Of a stretch of DNA of 64,000 nt, positions 45,572 to 55,534 are shown one piece after another. This DNA is from an uncultured Muribaculaceae bacterium (lineage in GTDB: Bacteria > Bacteroidota > Bacteroidia > Bacteroidales > Muribaculaceae): contig CAJTRT010000003.1 of assembly GCA_910579105.1 (NCBI GenBank), positions 1-64,000 on the forward strand, written 5' to 3'. The notes under the pieces are model-generated. The model was not told where the DNA came from and ran no database searches. It saw only the letters and a list, made by a program, of their open reading frames with translations. Both the position numbers and the translations under genes were made by a program. Every line of letters starts with the position of its first letter. The stretch's first letter is position 1.

Positions 45572-45711
45572 ACATTTTTGAAATATTTTTCAAAATTTGT
45601 TGATTTTGCTGTCTCGCCTGTCCTCGGTCGTGGTGAAAGCAGAGACTGGGGTGTGGCGCCATCGTGTCGCTAAAAGTGCCGGTTTGGTTTGCAACCACGG
45701 TGGCGGATGAC

Positions 45712-45745
45712 AACGACGGGGCGCTCGACAAAGCGCCCCGTCGTT
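45712..45745 (-). terminator. Hairpin downstream of htpG
   Basis: AACGACGGGGCGCT and AGCGCCCCGTCGTT form a 14-bp perfect stem with a six-base loop, about 105 bp after the htpG stop codon. The T-tract is poor. Confidence 0.6.
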
Positions 45746-45849
45746 AAGGGGATATGGAAGACCTCGGCTTTCGCCTCGGCATAGTGAGGATGTCGGGTAA
45801 AGCGGCCGCCCGGGAGGCCGGCGCCGCTTGGCGCGAGGTGTAGCCGGTT

Positions 45850-47886
45850 TCAGAGCAGGCTGACGGAGCGCGCGATGAACCGCGAGAGGTCCTCGCCGCG
45901 GAGAAGGCCGTTGCCGAGCAGGGCGAGGTCGAGCAGCTGTTTCACGACGGGCTGGGTGGCGGCGTAGTCGGCCACGAGCTTTGTCTGGCGTTCGCGCGCG
46001 GCGGAGACCTCGGCGCTGAGCGCGTCGGCCTGTTTGGCGGCCTCGGCGTCGTCCTTTTTCTCGCGAAGTCTGGTTATCTCGGCGTTCTTTGCCTCTATCT
46101 CATCCTCGATGGGCTTCACCTGCGCGGCGAGGGCTTCGTCGGCCGCCGCGGTGACGCGCTTCACAACCGGCTGCTCGGTGTTGACGATGAGCTGGTAGCT
46201 GTCCGGCATGTCGCCGTAGAAGTTCATCCCCGGCTGCAGGGCGGCCATTTCCTTCATTCGGCGCATGTACTCGTTCTGGGTTACTACCACCGGGGCGTCG
46301 GTCTCCTTCATGGCCTCGAAAGAGACGAGGAACTGGGCCTTGTCGACTTTCGGGAGCTGTGAGTTGAACATCGCTGTCAGGATGTCGCGCTGGGTGGGGG
46401 TGAGGTCGGCGGCCTTGCGGTCGGATTTCGGGATGAGGTTGTCGATCACGTCGGAATCCACGCGCACCAGGCGGCACTTGTCGATTTTGTGCTCGAGTAG
46501 GCCTACGAAGTGGCTGTCGAGCTGCCCGTCCATGACGAGCACGCTGTAACCCCGGTCGGCCGCGGCCTTTATGTAGGAGTACTGCGCCGTCGGGTCGGTG
46601 GCGTAGAGCATCACGATGTCCCCCTCCTTGTCGGTCTGCGAGGGGGATACCAGCTCCTTGTATTCGTCGATGGTGAAGTAGCGTCCCTCGGTGTCCTTGA
46701 GGAGGTCGAATTTCATCGCGGCGTCGCAGAACTTCTCGTCGGTGAGCATGCCGTATTCGATGAATATCTTGATGTCGTCCCACTTCTGCTCGAACTCCTT
46801 GCGGTCGGCCTTGAAGAGCTCTTCGAGGCGCGATGCCACTTTTTTAGTTATATAGGAGGATATTTTCTTGACGTTTGAGTCGCTTTGGAGGTAGGAGCGG
46901 CTGACGTTCAGAGGGATGTCTGGCGAGTCGATCACGCCTTGCAGCAGCATCATGAACTCCGGCACCACGCCCTCGACCGAGTCTGTGACGTAGACCTGGT
47001 TGCAGTAGAGCTGTATGCGGTTCTTGGTGACCTCGAAGTTGTTCTTGATCTTGGGGAAGAAGAGTATTCCGGTGAGGGTGAAGGGGTAGTCGACGTTCAG
47101 GTGAATCCAGAACAGGGGGTCGTCCTGTCCGGGATAGAGCTCGCGGTAGAAGTCGCGGTAGTCCTGGTCGGTCAGCGCGGCGGGTTTCTTGGTCCAGGTC
47201 GGCTCGGTGATGTTTATTACCTTGTCGCGGTCGGTGTCGGCCATCTTGCCGTCCTTCCATTCCTGCTCTTTGCCTGAGATGACAGGCACGGGGAGGAAGC
47301 GGCAGTACTTTTTCAGCAGCGCGTCGACGCGGGCCTGTTCGAGGAATTCCTTGTTCTCGTCGTCGATATGGAGGATTATGTCGGTTCCGCGTTCTGCCTT
47401 GTCGCAAGGCTCCATTGTGAACTCGGGGGAGCCGTCGCACTCCCAGCGCACGGCCTCGGCCCCCTCCTTGTAGCTGAGGGAGCGGATCTCGACCTTCGAG
47501 GCCACCATGAAGGCCGAGTAGAAGCCCAGGCCGAAGTGGCCGATGATCGCATTGGCGTCGTCCTTGTATTTCTCCAGGAACTCCTCGGCGCCGGAGAAGG
47601 CGATCTGGTTGATGTATTTTTCGATGTCATCGGCGGTCATGCCTATGCCGTGGTCGGAGACAGTCAGGGTCCCGGCCTCCTTATCGACGGTGACGCGCAC
47701 GGTCATGTCGTCGAGCGAGCCTTTGAACTCGCCGAAGGAGGAGAGGGTTTTCAGCTTCTGGGTCGCGTCGACGGCGTTGGATACCAGCTCGCGGAGAAAA
47801 ATCTCGTGGTCGCTGTACAGGAATTTCTTGATTACCGGGAATATGTTCTCGGTGGTAACTCCGATTGTTCCTTTTGTCTGTGACAT
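45850..47886 (-). CDS. htpG: Molecular chaperone HtpG (Hsp90)
   Basis: The product has 678 residues from ATG 47886 (MSQTKGTIGVTTENIF). A start at 47961 would add 25 residues that read through a terminator hairpin. The GHKL ATPase domain shows FLRELVSNAVDATQKL, VSDHGIGMT and IGHFGLGFYSAFMV. The middle domain starts near 230 (WTKKPAALTDQDYRDFYREL), and a C-terminal dimerisation domain with a charged coiled segment (about 590-640) follows. It ends without MEEVD, as in bacteria. It lies downstream of clpC, separated by a terminator and its own -24/-12-like motif. Confidence 0.97.
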   Translation of the reverse strand: MSQTKGTIGVTTENIFPVIKKFLYSDHEIFLRELVSNAVDATQKLKTLSSFGEFKGSLDDMTVRVTVDKEAGTLTVSDHGIGMTADDIEKYINQIAFSGAEEFLEKYKDDANAIIGHFGLGFYSAFMVASKVEIRSLSYKEGAEAVRWECDGSPEFTMEPCDKAERGTDIILHIDDENKEFLEQARVDALLKKYCRFLPVPVISGKEQEWKDGKMADTDRDKVINITEPTWTKKPAALTDQDYRDFYRELYPGQDDPLFWIHLNVDYPFTLTGILFFPKIKNNFEVTKNRIQLYCNQVYVTDSVEGVVPEFMMLLQGVIDSPDIPLNVSRSYLQSDSNVKKISSYITKKVASRLEELFKADRKEFEQKWDDIKIFIEYGMLTDEKFCDAAMKFDLLKDTEGRYFTIDEYKELVSPSQTDKEGDIVMLYATDPTAQYSYIKAAADRGYSVLVMDGQLDSHFVGLLEHKIDKCRLVRVDSDVIDNLIPKSDRKAADLTPTQRDILTAMFNSQLPKVDKAQFLVSFEAMKETDAPVVVTQNEYMRRMKEMAALQPGMNFYGDMPDSYQLIVNTEQPVVKRVTAAADEALAAQVKPIEDEIEAKNAEITRLREKKDDAEAAKQADALSAEVSAARERQTKLVADYAATQPVVKQLLDLALLGNGLLRGEDLSRFIARSVSLL

Positions 47887-47957
47887 ATGATATTGTTGAA
47901 GTTTTGTTGTCCGGTTTGCCGGGACGGACGACCGCCCGGCTTCATACATAACAAACG

Positions 47958-47972
47958 GCAAAAGAAATGCCA
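47958..47972 (-). promoter_or_regulatory. Weak sigma-54-type -24/-12 motif upstream of htpG
   Basis: Minus strand TGGCATT-TCTT-TTGC keeps GG, GC and the exact spacing, with two mismatches in the -24 box. It overlaps the 3' arm of the clpC terminator, so chance is possible. The start would be near 47946, giving a 60-nt leader. Confidence 0.3.
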
Positions 47973-47991
47973 GTCGCGATGACTGGCATTT
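47961..47991 (-). terminator. Terminator of clpC
   Basis: AAATGCCAGTC-GCGAT-GACTGGCATTT is an 11-bp perfect stem followed on the minus strand by CTTTT, about 55 bp after the clpC stop codon. Confidence 0.85.
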
Positions 47992-48045
47992 TCCATATAA
48001 AGTAAGTTAAAAAATCAGGGCGGTGGCAGACGCGGGCTGACAAAA

Positions 48046-50643
48046 TTACTGCCTGTCAGCCTCCGGGGTGTCAGCCGAGGCCGATTCTGGCGCGCCGGCC
48101 GCGGTTCCTTTCACCACGCTGGTCGTCACCCTGGCGTTCTCCTTGTCGAAGCCGATGGCGATTGTGTCGCCCGCCGTGGCCTCGGAGTTGATGATCAGTT
48201 CGGCCAGGGGGTCCTCGAGGTATTTCTGTATGGCGCGTTTTAGGGGGCGCGCGCCATACTGCCTGTCATACCCCTTCTCGGCTATGAAGTCCTTTGCCTC
48301 GTCGGCGATGTCGAGGGTGAGGCCGAGAGCGTCGATGCGCTTGCGGAATCCGCGCAGCTCTATGTCGATAATCTTGAAAATGGCCTCTTTGGAGAGCTGG
48401 TCGAACATCACGATGTCGTCGACGCGGTTCAGGAACTCGGGGGCGAAGGCCTTGTTGAGAGCCTTCTGGATTACGGCCTGCGAGTGTTCCGCGTCGTTCT
48501 CGCGGGTGGCGAACCCGACCCCGGCCCCGAAGTCCTTCAGCTGGCGGGTGCCGATGTTGGAGGTCATTATTATCAGGGTGTTCTTGAAATCGATGCGCCG
48601 TCCGAGGCTGTCGGTCAGACGCCCCTCGTCGAGTACCTGGAGGAGGAGGTTGAACACGTCGGGGTGCGCTTTCTCGATCTCGTCGAGCAGCACCACGGAG
48701 TAGGGGCGGCGGCGCACTTTCTCGGTGAGCTGGCCCCCTTCCTCGTAACCGACGTAGCCCGGAGGCGCGCCGACGAGGCGGGAGACGGTGAACTTCTCCA
48801 TGTATTCGCTCATGTCGACGCGTATGAGCGTGTCGGCCGAGTCGAACATGTATTCGGCGAGTTTCTTGGCCAGGTGGGTCTTGCCGACGCCTGTCGGGCC
48901 GAGGAACATGAAGGTGCCGATCGGCTTGTTGGGGTCCTTGAGGCCCACGCGGTTGCGCTGTATTGCCTTGACGATCTTGTCGATTGCCGGATCCTGGCCG
49001 ATGATGTCCTTTTTGAGGCGCGGTGCCATCTCGCGGAGGCGACTCCCCTCGGCCTGGGCTATACGCTGCACGGGCACTCCGGTCATCATCGCCACCACTT
49101 CCGCGACCTTTTCGGCGTCGACGGTCGGGCGGTCGGCCAGCAGCTGTTTCTCCCACTGCTCGTTTGCGGCGGCCAGGCGCTCTTTCAGTCCCTGCTCCTT
49201 GTCGCGGAACGAGGCTGCCTTCTCGAAGTCCTGAGCCTGCGCGGCGGCGAGTTTGTCGGCTCCGGCGCGGATGATCTCCTCCTCGAGCTGCTCGATTTCC
49301 TCGGGGACGGCGATGTTCGTTATGTGGGCGCGCGAGCCAGCCTCGTCGAGGGCGTCGATCGCCTTGTCCGGGAAGTTGCGGTCGCTGAGATACCGCTCCG
49401 TCAGGTTGACGCAGGCCCGCAGGGCGTCGTCGGTATAGTTGACGTTGTGGTGGTCCTGGTATTTTTCCTTGATATTGTTGAGGATCTGCAATGTCTCTTC
49501 GGGGGTCGTCGGCTCCACCATGACCTTCTGGAAGCGGCGTTCGAGCGCGCCGTCCTTCTCGATGTTCTTGCGGTACTCGTCGAGGGTGGTCGCGCCGATG
49601 CACTGGATCTCGCCGCGGGCGAGGGCCGGTTTGAGCAGGTTGGCCGCGTCCATGGTCCCGGCGGCGTTGCCGGCGCCGACTATGGTGTGCAGCTCGTCGA
49701 TGAAGAGGATCACGTCGGGGCTTTTCGACAGTTCCGTGAGGATCCCCTTCACGCGTTCCTCGAACTGGCCGCGGTATTTGGTGCCGGCTACGATCGAGGC
49801 CATGTCGAGCGACACGACGCGCTTGTCGAAGAGGATGCGCGGCACCTTGCGCTGTATTATGCGCAGCGCCAGTCCCTCGACTATCGCCGACTTGCCCACG
49901 CCGGGCTCGCCGATGAGCACCGGGTTGTTCTTCTTGCGGCGGCTCAGCACCTGCGCCAGGCGCTCGATCTCGACCTCGCGCCCCACGACGGGGTCGAGGC
50001 GGCCGTCTTCCGCGGCGCGCGTCATGTCGATCCCGAACTTGTCGAGCGTGGGGGTGTCGTTGCCCGAGCGCCCCCTGACGGTGGTGGACCGTCCGCGGCC
50101 GTCCTGTCCCTGGTTCTGCTGGGAGCTGCCCGCGGAAGCGGGCGCGTCATCGTCATCCTCGTCGTCCTCCTCAGTGTAGCCGGACCCGGCCTGGGGGGCG
50201 TCCTTCACGTTGAGCAGTTTCAGCATCGACTGGTAGTCGATGCCGGCCTGGCGGAACGGGATTATGAATTTCATGTTCTGTATCTCCGGGTTGTGGAGTA
50301 TCGCCAGCAGCAGGTGCTCGGTGTCGACAACCTCGGAGCGGAGCATGCGCGCCTCGAGCACCGAGAGTTTAACCAGGCGGTTTGCCAGGTCGCTGACGGC
50401 GACCTCCTCGGCGCGCAGCGGGGCTGTCGAGTCGTAAAGCGAGTCGTCGAGTTCCTGCCGGAGCTGGTATACCGACACGTTTCTCGAAGCCCTCTCCATC
50501 AGTGAGAACACTCTCGAGCCGGTGTCGCCCATGAGCGCCAGGAACAGGTGCTCGGGGGTTATGACGTTGTTGTTGTGGCGAACAGCCTCGTTGCGGCTCT
50601 TCTCCAGAACGGATTTTAGTTCGTTTGAGAAATTGATTTCCAT
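48046..50643 (-). CDS. clpC: ATP-dependent Clp protease ATP-binding subunit ClpC
   Basis: The product has 865 residues from ATG 50643 (MEINFSNELKSVLEKS). Two N-terminal Clp repeats are followed by an acidic/Gln-rich linker (about 160-195). AAA-1 has GEPGVGKSA and VILFIDELHTIVGAG. A UVR-motif middle segment (KLAAAQAQDFEKAASFRDKEQ) marks ClpC rather than ClpB. AAA-2 has GPTGVGKTH and a VGF tripeptide in the ClpP-docking loop position. It unfolds substrates for ClpP; clpP is not in the window. A perfect -24/-12 core lies upstream. Confidence 0.96.
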   Translation of the reverse strand: MEINFSNELKSVLEKSRNEAVRHNNNVITPEHLFLALMGDTGSRVFSLMERASRNVSVYQLRQELDDSLYDSTAPLRAEEVAVSDLANRLVKLSVLEARMLRSEVVDTEHLLLAILHNPEIQNMKFIIPFRQAGIDYQSMLKLLNVKDAPQAGSGYTEEDDEDDDDAPASAGSSQQNQGQDGRGRSTTVRGRSGNDTPTLDKFGIDMTRAAEDGRLDPVVGREVEIERLAQVLSRRKKNNPVLIGEPGVGKSAIVEGLALRIIQRKVPRILFDKRVVSLDMASIVAGTKYRGQFEERVKGILTELSKSPDVILFIDELHTIVGAGNAAGTMDAANLLKPALARGEIQCIGATTLDEYRKNIEKDGALERRFQKVMVEPTTPEETLQILNNIKEKYQDHHNVNYTDDALRACVNLTERYLSDRNFPDKAIDALDEAGSRAHITNIAVPEEIEQLEEEIIRAGADKLAAAQAQDFEKAASFRDKEQGLKERLAAANEQWEKQLLADRPTVDAEKVAEVVAMMTGVPVQRIAQAEGSRLREMAPRLKKDIIGQDPAIDKIVKAIQRNRVGLKDPNKPIGTFMFLGPTGVGKTHLAKKLAEYMFDSADTLIRVDMSEYMEKFTVSRLVGAPPGYVGYEEGGQLTEKVRRRPYSVVLLDEIEKAHPDVFNLLLQVLDEGRLTDSLGRRIDFKNTLIIMTSNIGTRQLKDFGAGVGFATRENDAEHSQAVIQKALNKAFAPEFLNRVDDIVMFDQLSKEAIFKIIDIELRGFRKRIDALGLTLDIADEAKDFIAEKGYDRQYGARPLKRAIQKYLEDPLAELIINSEATAGDTIAIGFDKENARVTTSVVKGTAAGAPESASADTPEADRQ

Positions 50644-50805
50644 GCTGATTGTCTGCCTTTCTTCGTTCGTGGAAAACATTCGGCGCCCTGTGCCCGCTGG
50701 CTCGCGGCGCCCCCGCGGCGCATTGCCAATTGTTAACGCCGTATATGTTTATTAACATTCGCGGGGGCTTTTTGTTGAACGGGCGTCCTATTGTACTTAC
50801 TAACG

Positions 50806-50820
50806 GCAAATAGCGTGCCA
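50806..50820 (-). promoter_or_regulatory. Sigma-54-type -24/-12 promoter upstream of clpC
   Basis: Minus strand TGGCACG-CTAT-TTGC matches the TGGCACG-N4-TTGC core at all 11 positions. The start would be near 50794, leaving a leader of about 150 nt. No competing TAnnTTTG element is evident between it and the ATG. Confidence 0.6.
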
Positions 50821-50921
50821 AGATTATGCGCGTCAAATCGGCTAAGCATTAAAAAAGATTAAACGTCCCGGCCTGGCGTTTTCTTGGCGGTATGGTTGGC
50901 GGTAGTTTGCCGGAATTTTCG

Positions 50922-50929
50922 TATCTTTG
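50922..50929 (+). promoter_or_regulatory. -7 promoter element of gyrA
   Basis: TATCTTTG is a full match to TAnnTTTG, about 100 nt upstream of the gyrA ATG. A TTG at 50896-50898 would give a long 23-nt spacer. The rest of the 50644-51027 gap holds the divergent clpC promoter and no gene. Confidence 0.5.
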
Positions 50930-51027
50930 CTGATATTTTCGACGCGTGCCGCGTCCTTCGTGGGCGGTGGCAGCCTAAGGCTGTGTGAACGCGTTGAGCC
51001 ACACATCGTTTCACATATAAACTCACA

Positions 51028-53610
51028 ATGCTGGAAGACGATCGGATTATAAAGATCAATATCGAGAACGAGATGAAGTCGGCCTACATCGATTATTCGA
51101 TGTCGGTCATCGTCTCGCGAGCCCTACCTGATGTCCGCGACGGCCTCAAGCCCGTCCACCGCCGCGTGCTCTACGGAATGAACGAGATGGGCAACACCTC
51201 CGACAGGCCCCACAAGAAGGCCGCCAACGCCGTCGGCGAGGTCATGGGTAAGTACCACCCCCACGGCGACTCGTCGATTTATGGCACGATAGTGCGCATG
51301 GCGCAGTCATGGGCCATGCGCGAGATGCTTGTCGACGGCCACGGCAACTTCGGCTCGATCGACGGCGACGGCCCCGCGGCCATGCGTTACACGGAGGTGC
51401 GCCTCCGCAAGATAGGCGAGGAGATGCTCCGCGACATCGATTCGGAGACCGTCGACTTCGTGCCGACTTACGACAACGCCCGCAAGGAGCCGGTGGTGCT
51501 CCCGACGCGTATCCCCAACCTGCTGGTCAACGGCTCGTCGGGTATCGCCGTCGGTATGGCTACCAACATGCCGACCCACAATCTCGCGGAGTCAATCGAC
51601 GCCTCTGTGGCGCTGTTGGAGAATCCCGAGATCACCATCCCCGAGCTGATGCGTTTCATCCCGGCTCCCGACTTCCCCACCGGGGGCACCATCTACGGTT
51701 ACGCCGGGGTGCGCGAGGCTTATGAGACGGGCCGCGGCCGCGTGGTGATACGCGCCAAGGCCGACATCGAGCAGGAAAAGGAGCACGAGACCATCATCGT
51801 GCGCGAGATTCCCTACGGAGTCAACAAGGCCGAGCTCATCAAATACATCGCCGAGCTTGTCACAGAGAAGAAGCTCGACGGCATCGCCGACATAAACGAC
51901 GAGAGCGACTACAAGGGGATGCGCATCGTCATCAAGCTGCGCCAGGACGCGAACTCCAACGTGGTGCTCAACAAGCTGTACAAGATGACCCCCATGCAGA
52001 GCGCTTTCGCGGTGAACAACGTGGCGCTTGTAAATGGTCGTCCGAAGCTGCTCAACCTTAAGGAAATAGTGCAGGCGTTCGTCGAGCACCGCCACGAGGT
52101 CGTGATACGCCGCACCCGCTACGAGCTGGCAAAGGCCCAGGAACGCGCCCACATCCTCGAGGGACTGATTATCGCCTCCGACAATATAGACGAGGTAATC
52201 CATATCATACGTAACGCCGCGTCGCCCGACGACGCCCGGCAGCAGCTCTCGGCCCGCTTCGGCCTGAGCGACGCGCAGACCCAGGCCATCGTGGAGATGC
52301 GCCTGCGCCAGCTCACCGGCCTGGAGCAGGACAAGCTCCACGCCCAGTATGACGAGCTGCAGAAACTCATCGCCCACCTGAACCTTATCCTCACCGACGA
52401 GGAGGTGTGCCGCGGGGTGATCAAGGAAGAGCTGCTCGAGGTCAAGGAGAAATACGGCGACGCCCGCAAGACCGATATAGAATACACCGCCGGCGAGTTC
52501 AATGCCGAGGATTTCTATGCCGACGACGAGATGATAATCACCATCTCGCACATGGGCTACATCAAGCGCACGCCCCTTACCGAGTTCCGCGCGCAGAACC
52601 GAGGCGGGGTGGGGTCGCGCGGCAGCAACACCCGCGAGGAGGACTTCATCGAGTACATCTATCCGGCCTCGATGCACAACAACATCCTCTTCTTCACCCA
52701 GCGCGGAATGGTGTACAAGATGAAGGTGTACGAGATTCCCGAGGGCGCGAAGAACACCAAGGGACGCGCCATACAGAACCTGCTCAACATAGAGCCGGGC
52801 GACGCCGTTAACGCCTTCATCCGCTGCAAGAACCTTGACGACGCCGAGTTCACCTCGTCGCACAACCTGGTGTTCGCCACCCGCAACGGCGTGATCAAGA
52901 AGACATCCCTGGCCGAATACGCCCGCGTAAACATCAAGGGCAAGAAGGCCATCATCATCCGCGAGGGTGACCAGGTGATCGGCGTGGAGCTGACCGACGG
53001 CAACAGCGAGATCATCATGGCCAACCGCGAGGGGCGCGCCATCCGCTTCAACGAGGGGACTGTGCGCCAGATGGGCCGCGTCTCCACCGGTGTGCGCGGC
53101 ATGACGCTCAGCGGCCCCGGCGACGAAGTGGTCGGCATGATCTGCATGGAGCCCGAGGATACGCGCAACGTAATGGTGATTTCTGAGAACGGCTACGGCA
53201 AGCGCTCGCTGCTCGACGGTTACCGCATAACCAACCGCGGAGGCAAGGGTGTCAAGACGATGAACATCACCGATAAGACCGGCAAGCTCGTGGCCATAAA
53301 GAGCGTCACTGACGACAACGACCTGGTGATAATCAACCGCTCGGGCATAACGTTGCGCGTGCGCGTCGCCGACATCGGCGTGTATGGCCGCGCCACACAG
53401 GGTGTGCGCATAATCAACCTCTCGGCCCGCGGCGACGAGATCGCATCGGTATGCTGCGTGGACACCGATCCCGAAGAGGAGGCAGTCGAGGCAGTCGAGA
53501 ATCCCGAGGTGCTCGAAGGGGAGCCGGAGGATAACACACTCGACACCGATGACGATGTGGTTGCCGACGACGAAACCGAGGATGAAGGCGCGACGGAGGC
53601 AGACGAGTAA
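51028..53610 (+). CDS. gyrA: DNA gyrase subunit A
   Basis: The product has 860 residues. The start MLEDDRIIKINIENEMKSAYIDYSMSVI is standard and catalytic Tyr is Y121 (AAMRYTEVRL). The C-terminal beta-pinwheel is complete and includes the GyrA box-like QNRGGVGSRG near residue 528. An acidic tail (about 815-860) follows, as in many gyrases. In the quinolone region (HPHGDSSIYGTIVRM), S82 is kept but the position of E. coli D87 is G86. It introduces negative supercoils together with GyrB, which is elsewhere. Confidence 0.98.
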   Translation: MLEDDRIIKINIENEMKSAYIDYSMSVIVSRALPDVRDGLKPVHRRVLYGMNEMGNTSDRPHKKAANAVGEVMGKYHPHGDSSIYGTIVRMAQSWAMREMLVDGHGNFGSIDGDGPAAMRYTEVRLRKIGEEMLRDIDSETVDFVPTYDNARKEPVVLPTRIPNLLVNGSSGIAVGMATNMPTHNLAESIDASVALLENPEITIPELMRFIPAPDFPTGGTIYGYAGVREAYETGRGRVVIRAKADIEQEKEHETIIVREIPYGVNKAELIKYIAELVTEKKLDGIADINDESDYKGMRIVIKLRQDANSNVVLNKLYKMTPMQSAFAVNNVALVNGRPKLLNLKEIVQAFVEHRHEVVIRRTRYELAKAQERAHILEGLIIASDNIDEVIHIIRNAASPDDARQQLSARFGLSDAQTQAIVEMRLRQLTGLEQDKLHAQYDELQKLIAHLNLILTDEEVCRGVIKEELLEVKEKYGDARKTDIEYTAGEFNAEDFYADDEMIITISHMGYIKRTPLTEFRAQNRGGVGSRGSNTREEDFIEYIYPASMHNNILFFTQRGMVYKMKVYEIPEGAKNTKGRAIQNLLNIEPGDAVNAFIRCKNLDDAEFTSSHNLVFATRNGVIKKTSLAEYARVNIKGKKAIIIREGDQVIGVELTDGNSEIIMANREGRAIRFNEGTVRQMGRVSTGVRGMTLSGPGDEVVGMICMEPEDTRNVMVISENGYGKRSLLDGYRITNRGGKGVKTMNITDKTGKLVAIKSVTDDNDLVIINRSGITLRVRVADIGVYGRATQGVRIINLSARGDEIASVCCVDTDPEEEAVEAVENPEVLEGEPEDNTLDTDDDVVADDETEDEGATEADE

Positions 53611-53655
53611 TCTTAACGCTATAAATTAACACCTAAACATAATATAACGAAAGTT

Positions 53656-54870
53656 ATGAAGAAAATCAGCTTCCTGGGCATCTCGCTGACATTCGCCCTG
53701 GCTGCCTTCGGGCAGACACAGTTGGTCAAGGATGCCGAGCGTGCCATGAAATCAGCTCCTGAGAAGTATCCTCAGAACATCGAGACCCTGAAACCCGCTA
53801 TGACAAACCCCGAGACTGCCGGACAGGCCTACACCTGGTATGTCGCCGGAAAGGGCGCTTTCGACTTCTTCGACAACCAGCAGGTCGTGGCCCAGATGGG
53901 CAAGGAGGTCGACAAGAAGGCTCTCGGCCATTCACTCATCGACGGCTACGGCTATTTCCAGACGGCGCTCCCCCTGGACACTGTTACCGATGCCAAGGGC
54001 AAGGTCAAGACGAAGTATTCCAAGGATATGGTCAAGATGATCGTAGGCCACTACAACGACTTCTCCAACGCCGCCCTCTATCTCTGGGAGGTCGAGGACT
54101 ATGCTGGCGCGGTAGAGGCCTGGAACCTCTTCGTTGAGAACCGTAACAACCCCGTGCTCCTCAAAAACGGCCTTAAGGCTCAGCCCGACTCGATTTACGG
54201 AGAAATCCTCTTCAACATGGGCATCGGCAACTCGCTGCTCCAGAACAACGAAGGCGCGCTGAAGAACTTCAAGGACGCCATCTCCATGGGCTACACCAAG
54301 AAGAACGCCTTCGACTACGCCATATCCGCCGCGTCAGCGATGAATAACGCCGCCGAAATGGCCGCTATCGCCGAGCAGGCATATCCCATCTATGGTGCCG
54401 AGGACAGCCGATATATCGGTTACATCATCAACAACTACCTCGACAAGAAGGACTTCGCCGCCGCTGACGCTATGATTGACAAGTATCTCGCCGCCGATCC
54501 CAACAACGCCCAGCTCTACTTCGTGAAGGGCGTGGTGCTCGAGACCGAGAACAAGAACGCCGAGGCCAAGGAAGCCTACAAGAAGGCTGTGGAACTTGAC
54601 CCCAAGAACGCCAACGCGCTCTTCCGCATCGGCTACTCCATCTATCAGGAGGCTTGCGCGATCGACGAGAAGGATGGCGGCGGCCTGAGCAACGAGGAGT
54701 ACAAGAAGCTCCGCGAGACCCGCATCGACCCCCTCTTCCGCGAGGCCAGCAAGTACATCGAGGAGTCCTACAAGCTCGACGACCAGAACTCCGACGCCCG
54801 CTCGGTGCTCCGCTCCATCTACTACAACCTCAACGACGAAGAGAACCTCAAGCGCGTCGAGGCAATGTAA
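53656..54870 (+). CDS. Secreted tetratricopeptide-repeat protein
   Basis: The product has 404 residues with a signal peptide (MKKISFLGISLTFALAAFGQ). TPR units are clear in the second half (AQLYFVKGVVLETENKNAEAKEAYKKAVELDPKNANALFRIGYSIY). It lies 45 bp after gyrA and ends before a strong hairpin. It resembles in style the TPR protein at 2369. A periplasmic scaffold role is inferred. Strong codon bias suggests abundant expression. Confidence 0.88.
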   Translation: MKKISFLGISLTFALAAFGQTQLVKDAERAMKSAPEKYPQNIETLKPAMTNPETAGQAYTWYVAGKGAFDFFDNQQVVAQMGKEVDKKALGHSLIDGYGYFQTALPLDTVTDAKGKVKTKYSKDMVKMIVGHYNDFSNAALYLWEVEDYAGAVEAWNLFVENRNNPVLLKNGLKAQPDSIYGEILFNMGIGNSLLQNNEGALKNFKDAISMGYTKKNAFDYAISAASAMNNAAEMAAIAEQAYPIYGAEDSRYIGYIINNYLDKKDFAAADAMIDKYLAADPNNAQLYFVKGVVLETENKNAEAKEAYKKAVELDPKNANALFRIGYSIYQEACAIDEKDGGGLSNEEYKKLRETRIDPLFREASKYIEESYKLDDQNSDARSVLRSIYYNLNDEENLKRVEAM

Positions 54871-54904
54871 AAATCTCCCGCGTTTGACAATCCAATAGAC
54901 AAAT

Positions 54905-54940
54905 AGAGCGCCGTGGCATCCCATTATGCCACGGCGCTCT
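54905..54940 (+). terminator. Terminator after the TPR gene
   Basis: AGAGCGCCGTGGCAT-CCCATT-ATGCCACGGCGCTCT is a 15-bp perfect stem with a weak T-tract, 34 bp after the stop codon. Confidence 0.8.
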
Positions 54941-55084
54941 GTATGTTTGATTGGTTTAAGCCGGGGCCATTCCTAATATCGGTCAATCGTTGGTTGCTGG
55001 TATGGTGCAAGCAAAACGGTATGGATGTATAGGTAATTCTCTGATAATAGATGATATGTAAGAAAAATTTGTTAACTTTACGAC

Positions 55085-55534
55085 GTGGAAATATTGATAT
55101 TACATCGTAAACAAATTTCTCAAATTTTACTTTCTGCCTTGACTCTGCTTGCAGGAGGTATGATTTATATTATATTTCGCTCGGATTCTTTGTTGATGTT
55201 TGATTGGTTCAGTTACATTGGAGTCGATAAGCAAATCAGTTTTCTGCGCGAAAAATTTGGCGATACTTCGATCTATCTCTGGGTAAAGTATAATCTCCCT
55301 GCTGCTTTATGGCTTTTCTCCTATATGTATTGTATTAATGCTATTTGGGGTAGAACGAAATACGAAAGATTGAAGATTGTCTTCCTTTGGACTCTGCCTT
55401 TCGTGGCTGTTCTTTCAGAACTACTACAATTATGTGGCTTTATATCAGGTACTTTTGATGTGTTAGATCTCATTGCATATCTGCTGGCCATAATTTTGTT
55501 TATCATTCTACCTCATACAAACTATGAAAATTAG
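55085..55534 (+). CDS. VanZ-like membrane protein
   Basis: The product has 149 residues with four membrane helices. The last part (CGFISGTFDVLDLIAYLLAIILF) resembles the VanZ-like pattern, and NLPAALWLFSYMYCI fits the second helix. The start is a GTG only about 5 nt after a TAACTTTA -7-like element (55073-55080), so the message may be leaderless, or a later start is used. The gene is much AT-richer than gyrA. It overlaps the next gene by 11 nt. Confidence 0.6.
   Translation: MEILILHRKQISQILLSALTLLAGGMIYIIFRSDSLLMFDWFSYIGVDKQISFLREKFGDTSIYLWVKYNLPAALWLFSYMYCINAIWGRTKYERLKIVFLWTLPFVAVLSELLQLCGFISGTFDVLDLIAYLLAIILFIILPHTNYEN

Noticed and set aside
48484..50505. 673-codon frame antisense to clpC
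   Set aside because: The clpC frame has all Clp motifs; the antisense frame is a composition artefact.
50893..50910. TTGGCGGTAGTTTGC upstream of gyrA as a -24/-12 promoter
   Set aside because: GG-to-GC spacing is one base short and a normal -7 element follows.
50941..50956. GACGCGTGCCGCGTCC near gyrA as another repeat copy
   Set aside because: It lacks the GTAGGGA end and the full core; similarity may be chance.
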